Positions 27,568 through 36,568 of a stretch of 64,000 nt of DNA are shown piece by piece (position 1 is the stretch's first letter; every line of letters starts with the position of its first letter). The position numbers were made by a program, and so were the translations under genes. This DNA is from Phenylobacterium aquaticum. GTDB taxonomy: Bacteria > Pseudomonadota > Alphaproteobacteria > Caulobacterales > Caulobacteraceae. Below the pieces are notes generated by a model, which made no database searches, had not been told where the DNA came from, and worked only from the letters and a program-made list of their open reading frames with translations. The DNA is taken from contig NZ_CANCLE010000001.1 in NCBI RefSeq assembly GCF_947378715.1, forward strand, positions 19,365 to 83,364. The letters are read 5' to 3'.

Positions 27568-28181
27568 TCGTGCAGCTCGTCGAGGGCCGCCTGGGCGGAG
27601 ACCGTGACGTTCAGGTCGGTGATCAGGCCGTTGGAGATCGAATAGACCCAACCATGGACGTTGACCTCCTGGCCGCGCGCCCAGGCGTCCTGGACGAAGA
27701 CATCGGAGGCGACATTTCGCACCTGGCGGATCACGTTCAGCTCGCACAGCCGGTCCAGGCGCGGCCGGCCGTCGGCCAGGGCCTCAAGCTCGCCGCGATG
27801 GTCAGCATAGACCTCGCGGATCGGGTGCAGCCAATGGTCGACCAGGCCGCGGCGCTGTCCGTCCACAGCGGCGGCGACGCCCCCGCAGCCATAGTGGCCG
27901 ACGACCATGACGTGCTTCACTTTCAGCACATCGATGGCGAACTGCAGCACCGACAGATAGTTGGCGTCCTGGGGCGGGGCCAGATTGGCGACATTGCGGT
28001 GGACGAACAACTCACCGGGGTCGAGATCGACGATCTCATTGGCCGGCACCCGGCTGTCGGAACAGCCGATCCAGAGATATTCCGGGCTCTGCTGACCCTC
28101 CAGCCGCTTGAAGAAGCCAGGGTCGACGGAGAGCTTGCCGGCCGCCCAGCGGCGGTTGTTGGTCTTCAGGTCCTCAAGCAC
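27564..28181 (-). CDS. Beta-class carbonic anhydrase
   Basis: 205 residues of the beta family. The zinc ligands and dyad are in WIGCSDSRVPA (Cys, Asp, Arg) and VVGHYGCGGVAAAV (His, Cys), with the expected spacing. It hydrates CO2 to bicarbonate in the cytoplasm. The start overlaps the end of the maleylacetoacetate isomerase gene by 8 bases, making a three-gene minus-strand operon (FAH hydrolase, isomerase, carbonic anhydrase). A link between aromatic-ring cleavage and CO2 supply is not obvious; the order may simply be shared transcription. Confidence 0.93.
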   Translation of the reverse strand: MLEDLKTNNRRWAAGKLSVDPGFFKRLEGQQSPEYLWIGCSDSRVPANEIVDLDPGELFVHRNVANLAPPQDANYLSVLQFAIDVLKVKHVMVVGHYGCGGVAAAVDGQRRGLVDHWLHPIREVYADHRGELEALADGRPRLDRLCELNVIRQVRNVASDVFVQDAWARGQEVNVHGWVYSISNGLITDLNVTVSAQAALDELHD

Positions 28182-28818
28182 GTTGCGCGTCCGGTTGCTG
28201 GTCGGGATGGGCGGCCTGGAAGGCCGGGTGTTCGGCGGCGGCCTCGGCCACCGCGCGGATGGCCGGATAGGGGGCGAGATCGACCTCGAAGCGCCGGGCC
28301 GAATAGACCTGGGGGATCAGGGTGCAGTCGGCGAGGGTCGGCGTATCGCCATAGGAAAAGCCCTTGCCATGCTTGGCGATCATCGGCTCCAGCGTGTTGA
28401 ACCCGTCGAGAATCCAGCGCTCGGTCCATTTGGAACGCCGCACGGGGCTGACGTCCATGGCGTCCAGCGCCCGGCCGACCCGGGTGTTGTTCAGCGGGTG
28501 AATGTCGCAGGCCACCACATCGGCCATGGCCCGCACCCGGGCGCGTCCGAGCGGATCGGCGGGCATCAGGGCCGGGTTCGGATGGGTCTCGTCCAGCCAT
28601 TCCAGGATCGCCAGGCTCTGGGTCAGGACCTCGCCGTCCTCCAGCACCAGGGCCGGGGTCAGACGCTGGGGGTTCACGGCGCGATAGGCGGCCTGGTGCT
28701 GCTGGCCAGCGATCAGGTCGACGGGAACGTAGTCATAGGCCACGCCCTTGAGGGCCAGACCGATACGCACCCGATAGGGCGCCGTGGCGCGCCAGGCGCT
28801 GTAGAGGGTCAGAGCCAT
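28174..28818 (-). CDS. maiA: Maleylacetoacetate/maleylpyruvate isomerase, zeta-class glutathione transferase
   Basis: 214 residues. The zeta-class signature is plain: LYSAWRATAPYRVRIGLALKG (SSC-like motif here S-A-W-R), LNPQRLTPALVLEDG-like segment VNPQRLTPALVLEDG, and LTQSLAILEWLDE for glutathione binding, then the helical C-terminal domain ending in QDAQ-rich residues. It isomerises the cis double bond of maleylacetoacetate or maleylpyruvate with glutathione. Its upstream neighbour is a short FAH-family hydrolase, 2 bases away, so the pair performs the last two steps of homogentisate or gentisate breakdown. Which ring pathway is served cannot be told from this window. The usual SSCSWRVR is altered to SAWRATAPYRVR. 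Confidence 0.9.
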   Translation of the reverse strand: MALTLYSAWRATAPYRVRIGLALKGVAYDYVPVDLIAGQQHQAAYRAVNPQRLTPALVLEDGEVLTQSLAILEWLDETHPNPALMPADPLGRARVRAMADVVACDIHPLNNTRVGRALDAMDVSPVRRSKWTERWILDGFNTLEPMIAKHGKGFSYGDTPTLADCTLIPQVYSARRFEVDLAPYPAIRAVAEAAAEHPAFQAAHPDQQPDAQRA

Positions 28819-28820
28819 GG

Positions 28821-29501
28821 TCAGACCACCGCGAAGGCGAGCTGGCCCACGCCCTCGATCTCGCCGGTGACCTTGTCGCCGGCCTTGAGCGGGCCGACCC
28901 CCTCCGGGGTGCCGGTATAGATCAGGTCGCCGGGCGCCAGGGTCCAGAGCTTGGAGGCCTCGGCGATGATCTCGGCGACGTTCCAGATCATGTCGGCGAC
29001 CACGGCGTCCTGCTTGATCTGGCCGTTGACCGAGATGGCGATGCGCCCCTGGGGCGCCGGGCCCTGCCACTTGCGGATCGCCGAGATCGGGGCCGAGGCG
29101 TCGAAGGCCTTGGAGGCCTCCCAGGGCTGGCCCTTGTCCTTGGCGGCGTTCTGCAGGTCGCGGCGGGTGAGGTCGACGCCGACCGCATAGCCGTAGACTA
29201 GGTCGAGCGCGGTCTCGACGGGTACGTTCGCGCCGCCAGCCTTCAGCGCAATCACCAACTCGATCTCATGATGCAAATTGGCGGTGGCGGGGGGATAGGG
29301 GACGTCGCCGCCCGGGGGGACCAGGGCGTCGGCGGGCTTGGAGAAGAAGAACGGCGGGTCGCGGTCGTCCCCGCCCATCTCGCGGCGGTGGGCGGCATAG
29401 TTGCGCCCCACGCAGAGGATCCGGCGGACCGGGAACAGGGCGGTCTCGCCCTCGACGGGCACAGTGGCGGGCGCAGGCGGCGCGATCACGAAGGAGGTCA
29501 T
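28821..29501 (-). CDS. Fumarylacetoacetate hydrolase-family protein (fumarylpyruvate hydrolase / FAHD1-like)
   Basis: 226 residues, the short single-domain FAH type. Metal ligands and signature are visible: ILCVGRNYAAHRREMG near 29-44, FFFSKPADAL, HHEIELVIAL (metal-binding Glu pair) near 77, the YAVGVDLTRRDLQ segment and the TGTPEGVGPL loop near the C-terminus. Proteins of this size hydrolyse fumarylpyruvate or act as acylpyruvases, decarboxylating oxaloacetate in the FAHD1 group. Next to a zeta-class isomerase, fumarylpyruvate or fumarylacetoacetate is the likely substrate. It is first in a three-gene operon. Confidence 0.88.
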   Translation of the reverse strand: MTSFVIAPPAPATVPVEGETALFPVRRILCVGRNYAAHRREMGGDDRDPPFFFSKPADALVPPGGDVPYPPATANLHHEIELVIALKAGGANVPVETALDLVYGYAVGVDLTRRDLQNAAKDKGQPWEASKAFDASAPISAIRKWQGPAPQGRIAISVNGQIKQDAVVADMIWNVAEIIAEASKLWTLAPGDLIYTGTPEGVGPLKAGDKVTGEIEGVGQLAFAVV

Positions 29502-29589
29502 GCCCGGCCCTTACGCCCGCCACCGGGCCTTGTGAACCCCTGCCCCAACGGGCGCCTGTGGCGTCCATGGGACAGGGGCGTTCAAAGTT

Positions 29590-30183
29590 CTACTTCACGC
29601 CGTCTTTCAGCGTCTTGGCCATGTCCAGATGCTTCTGGACCTTGGGCGCCGTGGTCGCCGCGAAGGCCTTGATGGCCGGGACGTCACCGTCCTCGGCATA
29701 GCGCTGCAACAGGTTCAAGGCCGCCTGGTGAGCGTCGACCTGACCATCGACATAGGTCTTGTCGAAGTCCTTGGCGTCGGCCTTGTTCAGGTCGGAGATC
29801 TTGCCGGCCATGTCGTCGTTCATCGCGGGCGGCAGGGTCAGGGTCTGGCCGGACTCGGTGATGGCCTTGCCCAGCGCGGCGCTGGAGGTGGTGTGGGCCT
29901 CGATCATCTGCTTGGCGAAGGTCTTGACCTGCGGATTGGTCGAGCGGGTCAGGGCGATCTTGGAGGCCTCGATCTCGAACAGATCGCTATTGCCGGCCTT
30001 GTCGACGAACACCGGGGCGGTGGATTCGTTGGAGGGCGTGGGCACCGTCGCCGCCGGATTGGCGTCGGGCGTCATGGCCTGTTCGTTGGGCGTGGCGGCG
30101 CCCTTGGTTTCCGAGGTCTTGTCGCAGGCGCCAAGCGTCAGGGCGCAGATCGCCACGCCCGCGATGAGCAGGGTACGAGTCAT
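29590..30183 (-). CDS. DUF4142 lipoprotein
   Basis: 197 residues from the ATG at 30183 (GGAG site 7 bases upstream; an in-frame TTG at 30195 is less likely). A lipoprotein signal peptide (LTLGAC) puts it in the periplasm or outer membrane. The mature part, after a Pro/Thr-rich linker, is a four-helix DUF4142 domain (VDKAGNSDLFEIEASKIAL to the C-terminus), a ferritin-like fold of unknown activity. DUF4142 proteins are frequent members of alphaproteobacterial general stress regulons, and a weak EcfG-like site lies upstream. Confidence 0.85.
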   Translation of the reverse strand: MTRTLLIAGVAICALTLGACDKTSETKGAATPNEQAMTPDANPAATVPTPSNESTAPVFVDKAGNSDLFEIEASKIALTRSTNPQVKTFAKQMIEAHTTSSAALGKAITESGQTLTLPPAMNDDMAGKISDLNKADAKDFDKTYVDGQVDAHQAALNLLQRYAEDGDVPAIKAFAATTAPKVQKHLDMAKTLKDGVK

Positions 30184-30246
30184 GGAAGTCTCCAATATGT
30201 TGACAGACGGAGGTGGGGCGGCTCCAGACGGAGCGCATGATCTAAA

Positions 30247-30271
30247 AACTCACGCCCCCGTGATCTGTTCC
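30247..30271 (-). promoter_or_regulatory. Possible weak EcfG-type promoter before the DUF4142 gene
   Basis: On the minus strand GGAAC is followed after 16 bases by AGTT, in place of the consensus CGTT. The -35 match is perfect, the -10 imperfect. It lies about 65 bases before the DUF4142 start. Weaker than the eight perfect sites in the window. Confidence 0.3.
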
Positions 30272-30283
30272 GGAGTTTTTTGA

Positions 30284-31492
30284 ATGACCGACGCCGCGCA
30301 AGGCCCCTTGTCCGACCTCAAGGTCGTCGAGATGGGCACCCTGATCGCCGGGCCGTTCTGCGGCCAGATCCTGGGCGACTTCGGCGCCGACGTGGTCAAG
30401 GTCGAGGATCCCAAGACCGGCGACCCCATGCGCCAGTGGGGCCGCAGCCTGCCCCAGGGCCTGTCGCCCTGGTGGCCGGTGATCGGGCGCAACAAGAAGT
30501 CCGTCTGCCTGGATCTGCGCACGCCGGAGGGTCGAGAGCTGGCCGGCGAACTGATCGCCGGAGCCGACATCCTGATCGAGAACTTCCGCCCAGGCGCCAT
30601 GGAGAAGTGGGGCATGGACTATGCGGCGCTGTCGGCCCGCAATCCGCGCCTGATCATGGCCCGCATCTCCGGCTTCGGTCAGACCGGTCCCTATGCGCAG
30701 CGGGCCGGCTACGGCCTGATCGGCGAGGCTATGGGCGGTCTGCGCCACGTGACCGGCGAACCGGACCGCCCGCCGGCCCGGGCCGGGATCTCGATCGGCG
30801 ACAGCCTGACGGCCATGCACGCCTTCATGGGGATCACCATGGCCCTGCACGCCCGGACCCGCACCGGCCGGGGCCAGGTTATCGACGCCGCGCTCTATGA
30901 GAGCGTGCTGGCGGTGATGGAGAACCTGGTCACCGAATATGACCTGACCGGCTATGTCCGCGAGCGCTCCGGCTCGATCCTGCCCGGCATCGCGCCGTCC
31001 AATGTCTATCCCTGCCAGGGCGAGGAGATGATCCTGATCGGCGGCAATGGCGACAATGTCTTCGGGCGCCTTTGCGAGGTGATGGGTCAGCCCGACCTGG
31101 CCCGCGACCCCAGGTTCGTCGACCACGCCGCGCGCGGAACCCACCAGACCGAGCTGGACGGGATCGTCGCGGCCTGGACCCGGACCTTCACCCTGGCCGA
31201 CCTGCTGACGCTCCTGGAGGAAAAGGGCATTCCGTCCGGCCGGGTGTTCCGGGCCCCGGACATGCTGGAAGACCCGCAATACAAGGCCCGCGAGGCGATC
31301 ATCGAGACCGAGCATCCGGTGTTCGGGATGATCAAGATGCAGAACGCCTTTCCCAGGCTGTCGGAGACCCCCGGCAAGGTGCGCTGGCCGGGGCCGACTT
31401 TGGGCCAGCACACCGACGCCGTGCTGGGCGCCCTGCCGGGCGTCGACGCCAAGCGGCTGGCGGCTCTGCGCGCCAAGGGCGTGATCGCCTAG
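30284..31492 (+). CDS. CaiB/BaiF family (class III) CoA-transferase
   Basis: 402 residues with the class III features: LSDLKVVEMGTLIAGPFCGQILGDFGADVVKVEDP at the N-terminus (the family's first 35 residues), the NKKSVCLDLRTPEGR segment, and ENFRPGAMEKWGMDY, with the catalytic aspartate expected in GLIGEAMGG-type context near 150-165. It transfers CoA between an acyl-CoA and a free acid. The substrate is unknown. The stop codon overlaps the convergent RTX protease stop (CTAG). The divergent neighbour is the DUF4142 lipoprotein gene. Confidence 0.92.
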   Translation: MTDAAQGPLSDLKVVEMGTLIAGPFCGQILGDFGADVVKVEDPKTGDPMRQWGRSLPQGLSPWWPVIGRNKKSVCLDLRTPEGRELAGELIAGADILIENFRPGAMEKWGMDYAALSARNPRLIMARISGFGQTGPYAQRAGYGLIGEAMGGLRHVTGEPDRPPARAGISIGDSLTAMHAFMGITMALHARTRTGRGQVIDAALYESVLAVMENLVTEYDLTGYVRERSGSILPGIAPSNVYPCQGEEMILIGGNGDNVFGRLCEVMGQPDLARDPRFVDHAARGTHQTELDGIVAAWTRTFTLADLLTLLEEKGIPSGRVFRAPDMLEDPQYKAREAIIETEHPVFGMIKMQNAFPRLSETPGKVRWPGPTLGQHTDAVLGALPGVDAKRLAALRAKGVIA

Positions 31493-33186
31493 CCTACTCC
31501 CAGCCAGCCTGCGGGCAGGAGGTTGTAGTTCACGCCGACCAGGATCACCTGGTCGCCATTGCCCAGGTCGATGACCGTGTCCGAGCCGACCAGGGCCACG
31601 GTGAAGGCCGTGCCGGGATCGAGCTGAACGTGGTCGCCCTCGGCCGCCGAGAAGTCGAGGATCCGGTCGACGCCAGCCCCGGAGAAGCTGCGGAAGCTGT
31701 CGGCCCCGGCCCCGCCCGAGATGGTGTCATTGCCACGATCGCCATAGATCAGGTCATTGCCGTTGCCGCCGGAAATGCTGTCATCGCCCTGGCCGCCGCG
31801 CAGCCAGTCATTGCCGTCGCCGCCGGAGAGGGTGTCGTTGCCGAGGTTGCCGTAGACGATGTCGTTTCCGGCGTCGCCATAGAGGACGTCATTGTCCTTG
31901 CCGCCGACCACCCAGTCGTCGCCGGCGTTGCCGTGCGCCGTGTCATTGCCGGCATTGCCATTGATGTCGTCGAAGCCCGAACCGCCCGAGACGCTGTCAT
32001 TGCCGTCCTCGCCGCGCAGATAGTTCGAGCCTGAGGTATCGCTGATGGTGTCGGCCCCGGCCCCACCGGCGATGGAGTCCGACCCGCCGCCGCCCTGCAG
32101 CTGGTTGTCCAGGCCGTTGCCGGTGAGGGTGTCGGCGCCTGAGCCGCCGATGGCGTTCTCGATGTCGACGCCCTCGGCGATCGCCACATTGCCGACCAGC
32201 CCGCCGACATTGGAGAAGAAGCCCTGGCGCAGGTCGATCAGCTGGTTCGACGCGTAGCCGGAGAAGTCGAAGGTGTCGGCGCCGCCGGCGTCCCAGACCG
32301 CGAAGATCAGCCGCCCGACGGTGGCGTCGAACCAGGGCCGGTCGGCGGTGGAGTGGAAGCCATAGACCGTGTCGCCGGTGCGGGTCGTGCTGTTGATCCC
32401 ATACTCCACCTGGGCGGCCTTGATGTCGTCCAGCAGGGGCACGGCGGCGTAGGAGCCCGCATAGTTGGCCCCGGTGTTGCTCTCGTTGAAATAGCTCATC
32501 ACCGTGTACTGCCGGTCGTCCTCGTAATAGCTGGCGTCGGCGGCGTAGGTGATGGTGGCGTTGGCGGTGGCGTCGTACTTGCTGGGATGGTCCAGGCCGA
32601 TGGTGTGGCCGATCTCGTGGACCAGGACCATGGCGCCATAGTTCCCCTGGGTGGGGTTGGCGTTGTAGCTCAGCGAACTGTTGATCCAGACGTCGCCGGA
32701 ACTGGAGCCATAGGCAAGCGTGCCGGGCAGATAGGCGAAGGCGGCCGCGCCGGACTCACCCGAGGCATAGTCGCCGAACAGGATGGTCGCCTGGTTGGAA
32801 TAGGCCGCGTCGTCGGTCGCGCCCGCGCCCACCCGCGTGAAATGGATATTGGCCACGTCCGACCAGGCCAGCAGCGCCTGTTCGGCCTGGGTGATCTGGG
32901 CGCTGGAGAACCGGGAGAAGCCGGCGGTGTCGCTGGGCATGGCGGCCGGCGCGTCGGCCCGGAAGGCGTAGGTCACCGTGAAGCCCACGCCGAGCGCCGC
33001 CGACCAGCCGGGCTCGCCCCCCACCAGATGGCTGCCAGCCTGGTCGATCGTGTAGCTGATCTTGCCGTTGGGAGCGATGCTGTCGCGGGCGTCGGCGTTC
33101 AGATAGCCCAGAGGCGTTCCCGGGTCAGACCCCGAGGCGGCGGCGAAGGCGTCGGGCTGGCCGTCTGAAGAGAGATCAAGAGACAT
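31489..33186 (-). CDS. Secreted M10 (serralysin-type) zinc metalloprotease with RTX repeats
   Basis: 565 residues without a Sec signal. The N-terminal protease domain has the zinc motif HEIGHTIGLDH near 189-199 (third His present) followed by the SVMSYF Met-turn region (YTVMSYFNE). The second half contains about 14 glycine/aspartate nonapeptides (GGxGxDxLx, such as GGAGADTIS and GGDGNDWLR), which bind calcium and carry the type I export signal at the C-terminus. It digests extracellular proteins. No type I transporter gene (ABC, membrane fusion, TolC) is in the window, so export must use one encoded elsewhere. The end overlaps the convergent CoA-transferase stop. Confidence 0.93.
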   Translation of the reverse strand: MSLDLSSDGQPDAFAAASGSDPGTPLGYLNADARDSIAPNGKISYTIDQAGSHLVGGEPGWSAALGVGFTVTYAFRADAPAAMPSDTAGFSRFSSAQITQAEQALLAWSDVANIHFTRVGAGATDDAAYSNQATILFGDYASGESGAAAFAYLPGTLAYGSSSGDVWINSSLSYNANPTQGNYGAMVLVHEIGHTIGLDHPSKYDATANATITYAADASYYEDDRQYTVMSYFNESNTGANYAGSYAAVPLLDDIKAAQVEYGINSTTRTGDTVYGFHSTADRPWFDATVGRLIFAVWDAGGADTFDFSGYASNQLIDLRQGFFSNVGGLVGNVAIAEGVDIENAIGGSGADTLTGNGLDNQLQGGGGSDSIAGGAGADTISDTSGSNYLRGEDGNDSVSGGSGFDDINGNAGNDTAHGNAGDDWVVGGKDNDVLYGDAGNDIVYGNLGNDTLSGGDGNDWLRGGQGDDSISGGNGNDLIYGDRGNDTISGGAGADSFRSFSGAGVDRILDFSAAEGDHVQLDPGTAFTVALVGSDTVIDLGNGDQVILVGVNYNLLPAGWLGVG

Positions 33187-33374
33187 CGGCGCACTCGCAA
33201 CTCTTGGCGCGCCAAACTCACCATGGCGACCGCTAAGAAAGTCCTAGGTCTCGCCTGGAGCGGGAACAAGCGCGGCTACGCGATCCAGGGTCGGCCAGAG
33301 TCCAAATGTCGCGGATAGGGCTTGGCCCAGCCCGACCGGCCTCGCATCATGGGCTCCGACCAGGAGACCGCCCC

Positions 33375-34178
33375 ATGCCCATCGCCGCCATCCCCAGCCT
33401 CAATCTCCACTATGAGCGCGCCGGGGCGGGCGAACCCTTGCTGTTCATCTCCGGCACCGGCGGCGACCTGCGCAACAAACCCAATGTGTTCGACGGACCC
33501 CTGGCCAAGGCGTTCGACGTGCTGGCCTATGACCAGCGAGGGCTGGGCCAGTCGGACAAGCCTGACCAGGCCTACAGCATGGCCGACTACGCCGATGACG
33601 CAGCCGCCCTGATGACCGCCCTGGGCTGGGACAGCGCCCATGTGGTCGGGGTCTCGTTCGGGGGCATGGTCGCCCAGGAGCTGGTGCTGCGCCACCCGAG
33701 CCGGGTGCGCCGGCTGGTCCTGGCCTGCACCTCGCCGGGCGGGGCGGGCGGGGCCTCGTTTCCCTTCCATGAGATCGACCATCTGCAGGGCGAGGCCCGG
33801 GCCCGTCACCTGGCGCCGATCTCCGACACCCGCCAGGACGCCGCCTGGCAGGCGGCGAACGCCGATCTGTTCGCCCAGATCATCGCCATGACCGCCACCG
33901 ACCCCTTCGCCGCGGAGCCCGGCCGGGCGGAAGGCGCACGCCGCCAACTGCAGGCCCGGGCCGGTCACGATGTCTGGGATCGCCTGCCCCAGGTGAAGAC
34001 CCCCACCCTGATCGCGGCGGGGCGCTTCGACGGCATCGCCACGCCCCAGGCCCAGCTGAATCTGGCCATGCAGATTCCGGGCTCGAGCCTGCGGTTCTTC
34101 AAGGGCGGCCACATGTTCATGATCCAGGACCGCACCGCGACCCCGGCCATGATCGACTTCCTGAACGGAAAGGCTTAG
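33375..34178 (+). CDS. Alpha/beta hydrolase
   Basis: 267 residues from the ATG at 33375 (GGAG 8 bases upstream); the longer frame from 33306 has no ribosome site. The nucleophile elbow GVSFGG (catalytic Ser) is near 96-101, the oxyanion and HG motif is in FISGTGGD, the acid in AGRFDGIA near 219-226, and the histidine in FKGGHMFM near 244. This resembles 3-oxoadipate enol-lactonase and haloperoxidase-like enzymes, but the substrate cannot be fixed. It ends against the HWE kinase gene, stops overlapping by 4 bases. Confidence 0.88.
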   Translation: MPIAAIPSLNLHYERAGAGEPLLFISGTGGDLRNKPNVFDGPLAKAFDVLAYDQRGLGQSDKPDQAYSMADYADDAAALMTALGWDSAHVVGVSFGGMVAQELVLRHPSRVRRLVLACTSPGGAGGASFPFHEIDHLQGEARARHLAPISDTRQDAAWQAANADLFAQIIAMTATDPFAAEPGRAEGARRQLQARAGHDVWDRLPQVKTPTLIAAGRFDGIATPQAQLNLAMQIPGSSLRFFKGGHMFMIQDRTATPAMIDFLNGKA

Positions 34179-35590
34179 CGGGCCCTCAGCAGGCCAGCCA
34201 CGGCGGCGGCGACCTGGCTGACGTCATAGGGCTTGCGGATGATCGGGGCGTCGAAGCCGCCCGGCGCGCCGCCGGTGTCCCCATAGCCGGTGGCGAAGAC
34301 GAAGGGCACGCCGCGCGCGGCCAGCACCTCGGCCACCGGCATCACCGAGCGGCCATTGAGGTTGGCGTCCAGCACGGCGGCGTCGATCGGCTGGTCGAGC
34401 AGGGCCATGGCCTCCTCGAGTTCATAGGCCGGGCCGATCACCGAGGCGCCCGCGTCGGACAGGCCAGTCTCCAGCTCCATGGCCAGCAGCACGGCGTCTT
34501 CGACGATCAGCACCCGGGCGCCGCGCAGATCGGCGTCCTCGGCGTCCACCGGCGCCAGGACGGCCGCCCGGGGGACGGGGGCGTTGGGCACGGTGTCGGG
34601 ACGCTCGACCACCGCCTGGTCGCCAGCCGACAGCCGGACCCGCACGCCGGAGGCGGGATATTCGATCTTCACCTCACCGTTCAGCTCGCGGCCGGTGACC
34701 TGTTCCAGGAGGGTGGAGCCGAAGCCCAGATGCTTGGGCGCCTGGACGGTGGGACCACCGGTCTCGGTCCAGGTCAGCTCGAAGCCGTTCTCCGGCCGGC
34801 GCACCCAGCGCAGATAGACCCGGCCATGCTCGGTGGAGAGGGCTCCAAACTTGAGCGCATTGGTGGCCAGCTCGTGCAGGGCCAGCGACAGGGCGTTGGC
34901 GGCGCGAGGGGTCAGGAACAGTTCCGGCCCGTCCCAACGAGTCTGGCCCGGGGCGATGCCGCCCAGCTCGGCGGCGGCCAGATGGGCGATGGCCGCGCCC
35001 CGCCACCGTGCGGCGGTCAGGAGTTCATTGGCCGAGGCCATGGATTTCAGTCGGCCGGCGAAGGTCGTGAGGAAGCTTTCAAGCGAGGTGGTGCGCCGGG
35101 CGGTCTGCTGGGCCAGGGTCTGGACCGCGGCCAGCACGTTCTTCACCCGGTGGTCCAGCTCGGCCATCAAGGTCTGACGTTGGTCTTCCTCGGTCTTGCG
35201 CTCGGTGATGTCCTGGACCACGCCGCAGACCGCGCAGGGCTTGCCGGCCTCATCGCGGACCAGGTCGCCGCTGGACTTCAGCCAGAGCGACCGTCGACCC
35301 GGCCCGGGCGCGAGCCGATATTCGACCTCATAGCGGCCCTCCTTGCGCAGGGCGGTCTCCACCTCCAGCTGCACGGCGGCGCGGTCGTCGGGGTGGATGT
35401 AGGAAAAGAGGGTCTTGCCGCCGTCGGCCGGCACCGTTCCCGGCGACACGCCGGTGATGGCCGCCATGCGGGCGCTGGTGATCAGGAGATCGCGCTGCAT
35501 GTCCCACTCGAACTCCCCCAGCCGGGCGGCGTTGAGGGCGAGTTCGAGGCGCTTGGCTTCCAGACGATGGTCTACGGCCGAGCTTGGCAT
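34175..35590 (-). CDS. PAS-HWE histidine kinase with C-terminal receiver domain
   Basis: 471 residues, soluble. A PAS domain occupies about 12-135 (ERKTEEDQ ends it). The dimerisation helix contains LDHRVKNVLAAVQ (phosphorylated His about 147), typical of the HWE/HisKA_2 class, followed by a degenerate ATPase with HELATNALKFGAL and FGSTLLEQV. A receiver follows from about 340 (VLIVEDAVLLAMELE, acceptor Asp in AAVLDANLNGRSV near 402, KPY near the end). HWE kinases with and without receivers regulate PhyR in alphaproteobacteria (for example LovK). This gene lies 6 kb from phyR, so a role as an extra general stress kinase is plausible, but unproven. The stop overlaps the convergent hydrolase stop (TTAG). 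Confidence 0.9.
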   Translation of the reverse strand: MPSSAVDHRLEAKRLELALNAARLGEFEWDMQRDLLITSARMAAITGVSPGTVPADGGKTLFSYIHPDDRAAVQLEVETALRKEGRYEVEYRLAPGPGRRSLWLKSSGDLVRDEAGKPCAVCGVVQDITERKTEEDQRQTLMAELDHRVKNVLAAVQTLAQQTARRTTSLESFLTTFAGRLKSMASANELLTAARWRGAAIAHLAAAELGGIAPGQTRWDGPELFLTPRAANALSLALHELATNALKFGALSTEHGRVYLRWVRRPENGFELTWTETGGPTVQAPKHLGFGSTLLEQVTGRELNGEVKIEYPASGVRVRLSAGDQAVVERPDTVPNAPVPRAAVLAPVDAEDADLRGARVLIVEDAVLLAMELETGLSDAGASVIGPAYELEEAMALLDQPIDAAVLDANLNGRSVMPVAEVLAARGVPFVFATGYGDTGGAPGGFDAPIIRKPYDVSQVAAAVAGLLRAR

Positions 35591-35689
35591 CTTGGGAGCA
35601 TAAAACTTTGTTCGCCTGGGCGCGATAGTAACTCATGGTTGAGGCCCTGATATTATTGCCGCGCCATCCGCCGGCTTTGCCACCTTTTG

Positions 35690-35714
35690 GGAACCAGCCT
35701 ATTGTATGGCTGTT
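35690..35714 (+). promoter_or_regulatory. Possible EcfG-type promoter before the DUF883 gene
   Basis: GGAAC at 35690-35694, 16 bases, then TGTT (consensus CGTT). It stands 63 bases before the DUF883 start. One base departs from consensus, so it is weaker than the perfect sites. Confidence 0.4.
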
Positions 35715-35777
35715 GAGGCAGTGCTCCCCCACCGCCCGCAAGGTCGTCTTGCGGCCCCATGCCATTGGAGAATTCCT

Positions 35778-36101
35778 ATGCCCGCCAACGCCGCTGATCA
35801 GGCCGCCGCTGACGCCAAGGCCGCAGCCCATTCGGTCGCCGAAGCCGCCAGCCAGCTCGCCGCCCAGACCGAGAAGAGCTTCGCCGAGGCCGCCAAGCGG
35901 TTCGAAAAGGTGGTGAGCGAAGGCGTCGAACAGATTCGCGCCCAGTCGCGCACCTATGCCGACGGCGCTGGCCAGCACCTGGACGAAGCGCAACGCTACA
36001 CCGTCGAGAAGATCCGCGAGAAGCCGCTGCTGGCGGCGGGCGCCGCCCTGGGCGTCGGCCTGCTCGTCGGCCTGCTGCTGGCCGGCGGTCGCAACCGTTG
36101 A
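35778..36101 (+). CDS. DUF883-like membrane-anchored stress protein
   Basis: 107 residues. A long alanine-rich amphipathic helix (residues 5-75) runs into IREKPLLAAGAALGVGLLVGLLLAGG at about 80-104, the single C-terminal membrane helix of the DUF883/ElaB-YqjD family. Such proteins of enteric bacteria sit in the inner membrane and bind ribosomes in stationary phase. A TTGGAG site precedes the ATG. A GGAAC-N16-TGTT promoter stands upstream, and the next gene overlaps the stop (TTGA). The assignment rests on architecture. Confidence 0.75.
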   Translation: MPANAADQAAADAKAAAHSVAEAASQLAAQTEKSFAEAAKRFEKVVSEGVEQIRAQSRTYADGAGQHLDEAQRYTVEKIREKPLLAAGAALGVGLLVGLLLAGGRNR

Positions 36102-36496
36102 TCCTGAAGAAAGCGATCCTGATCGCCTGCGCCCTCGCCGCCCTCTCGGCGGCGTCGGCGGTGGGCGTGGTGGCGGCGGCCTTCGCCCTCTATGCGGCCC
36201 TGCGCCCGCTGATCGGACCGGCCTGGTCTGCGGCGGCCGTCAGCGCCGCCGCCGGCGCCATGATCGGGCTGGGCGGCCTTGCCGCCGCCCTGGCGGCCAA
36301 TCCGCCCAAGCCGAAGAAGGCGGCGCCGGAAGAGAAGGATCTGCTCTCGCGCCTCATCGAACTGGCCCGCGACAAGCCGATCGTCGCGGCCAGCGCGGTC
36401 CTGGCGGCTGGGGCCGTGGCCTTCAAGAATCCCAAGGTCACGGCGGCCATCGTCAGCGCCTTCATGGCCGGCCGCGACTCGGCGCCCAAGAAATAG
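36098..36496 (+). CDS. Hypothetical small membrane protein
   Basis: 132 residues from a TTG that overlaps the stop of the preceding gene (TTGA), so it is translationally coupled. Two hydrophobic helices (about 7-32 and 40-66) lie before a Pro/Lys-rich stretch (NPPKPKKAAPEEK), then a third hydrophobic segment around 94-108. This layout resembles the YqjE/phage-holin-superfamily proteins that often follow DUF883 genes, but no clear family signature is read. It belongs to the DUF883-superoxide dismutase cluster. Confidence 0.65.
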   Translation: MILKKAILIACALAALSAASAVGVVAAAFALYAALRPLIGPAWSAAAVSAAAGAMIGLGGLAAALAANPPKPKKAAPEEKDLLSRLIELARDKPIVAASAVLAAGAVAFKNPKVTAAIVSAFMAGRDSAPKK

Positions 36497-36568
36497 CCGA
36501 ACCAAATCGACCCTGCCGGGTTTCCGAAGGGCGCCATCGCCGGCGCCCGCCCCAATCGGAAACCCGTC

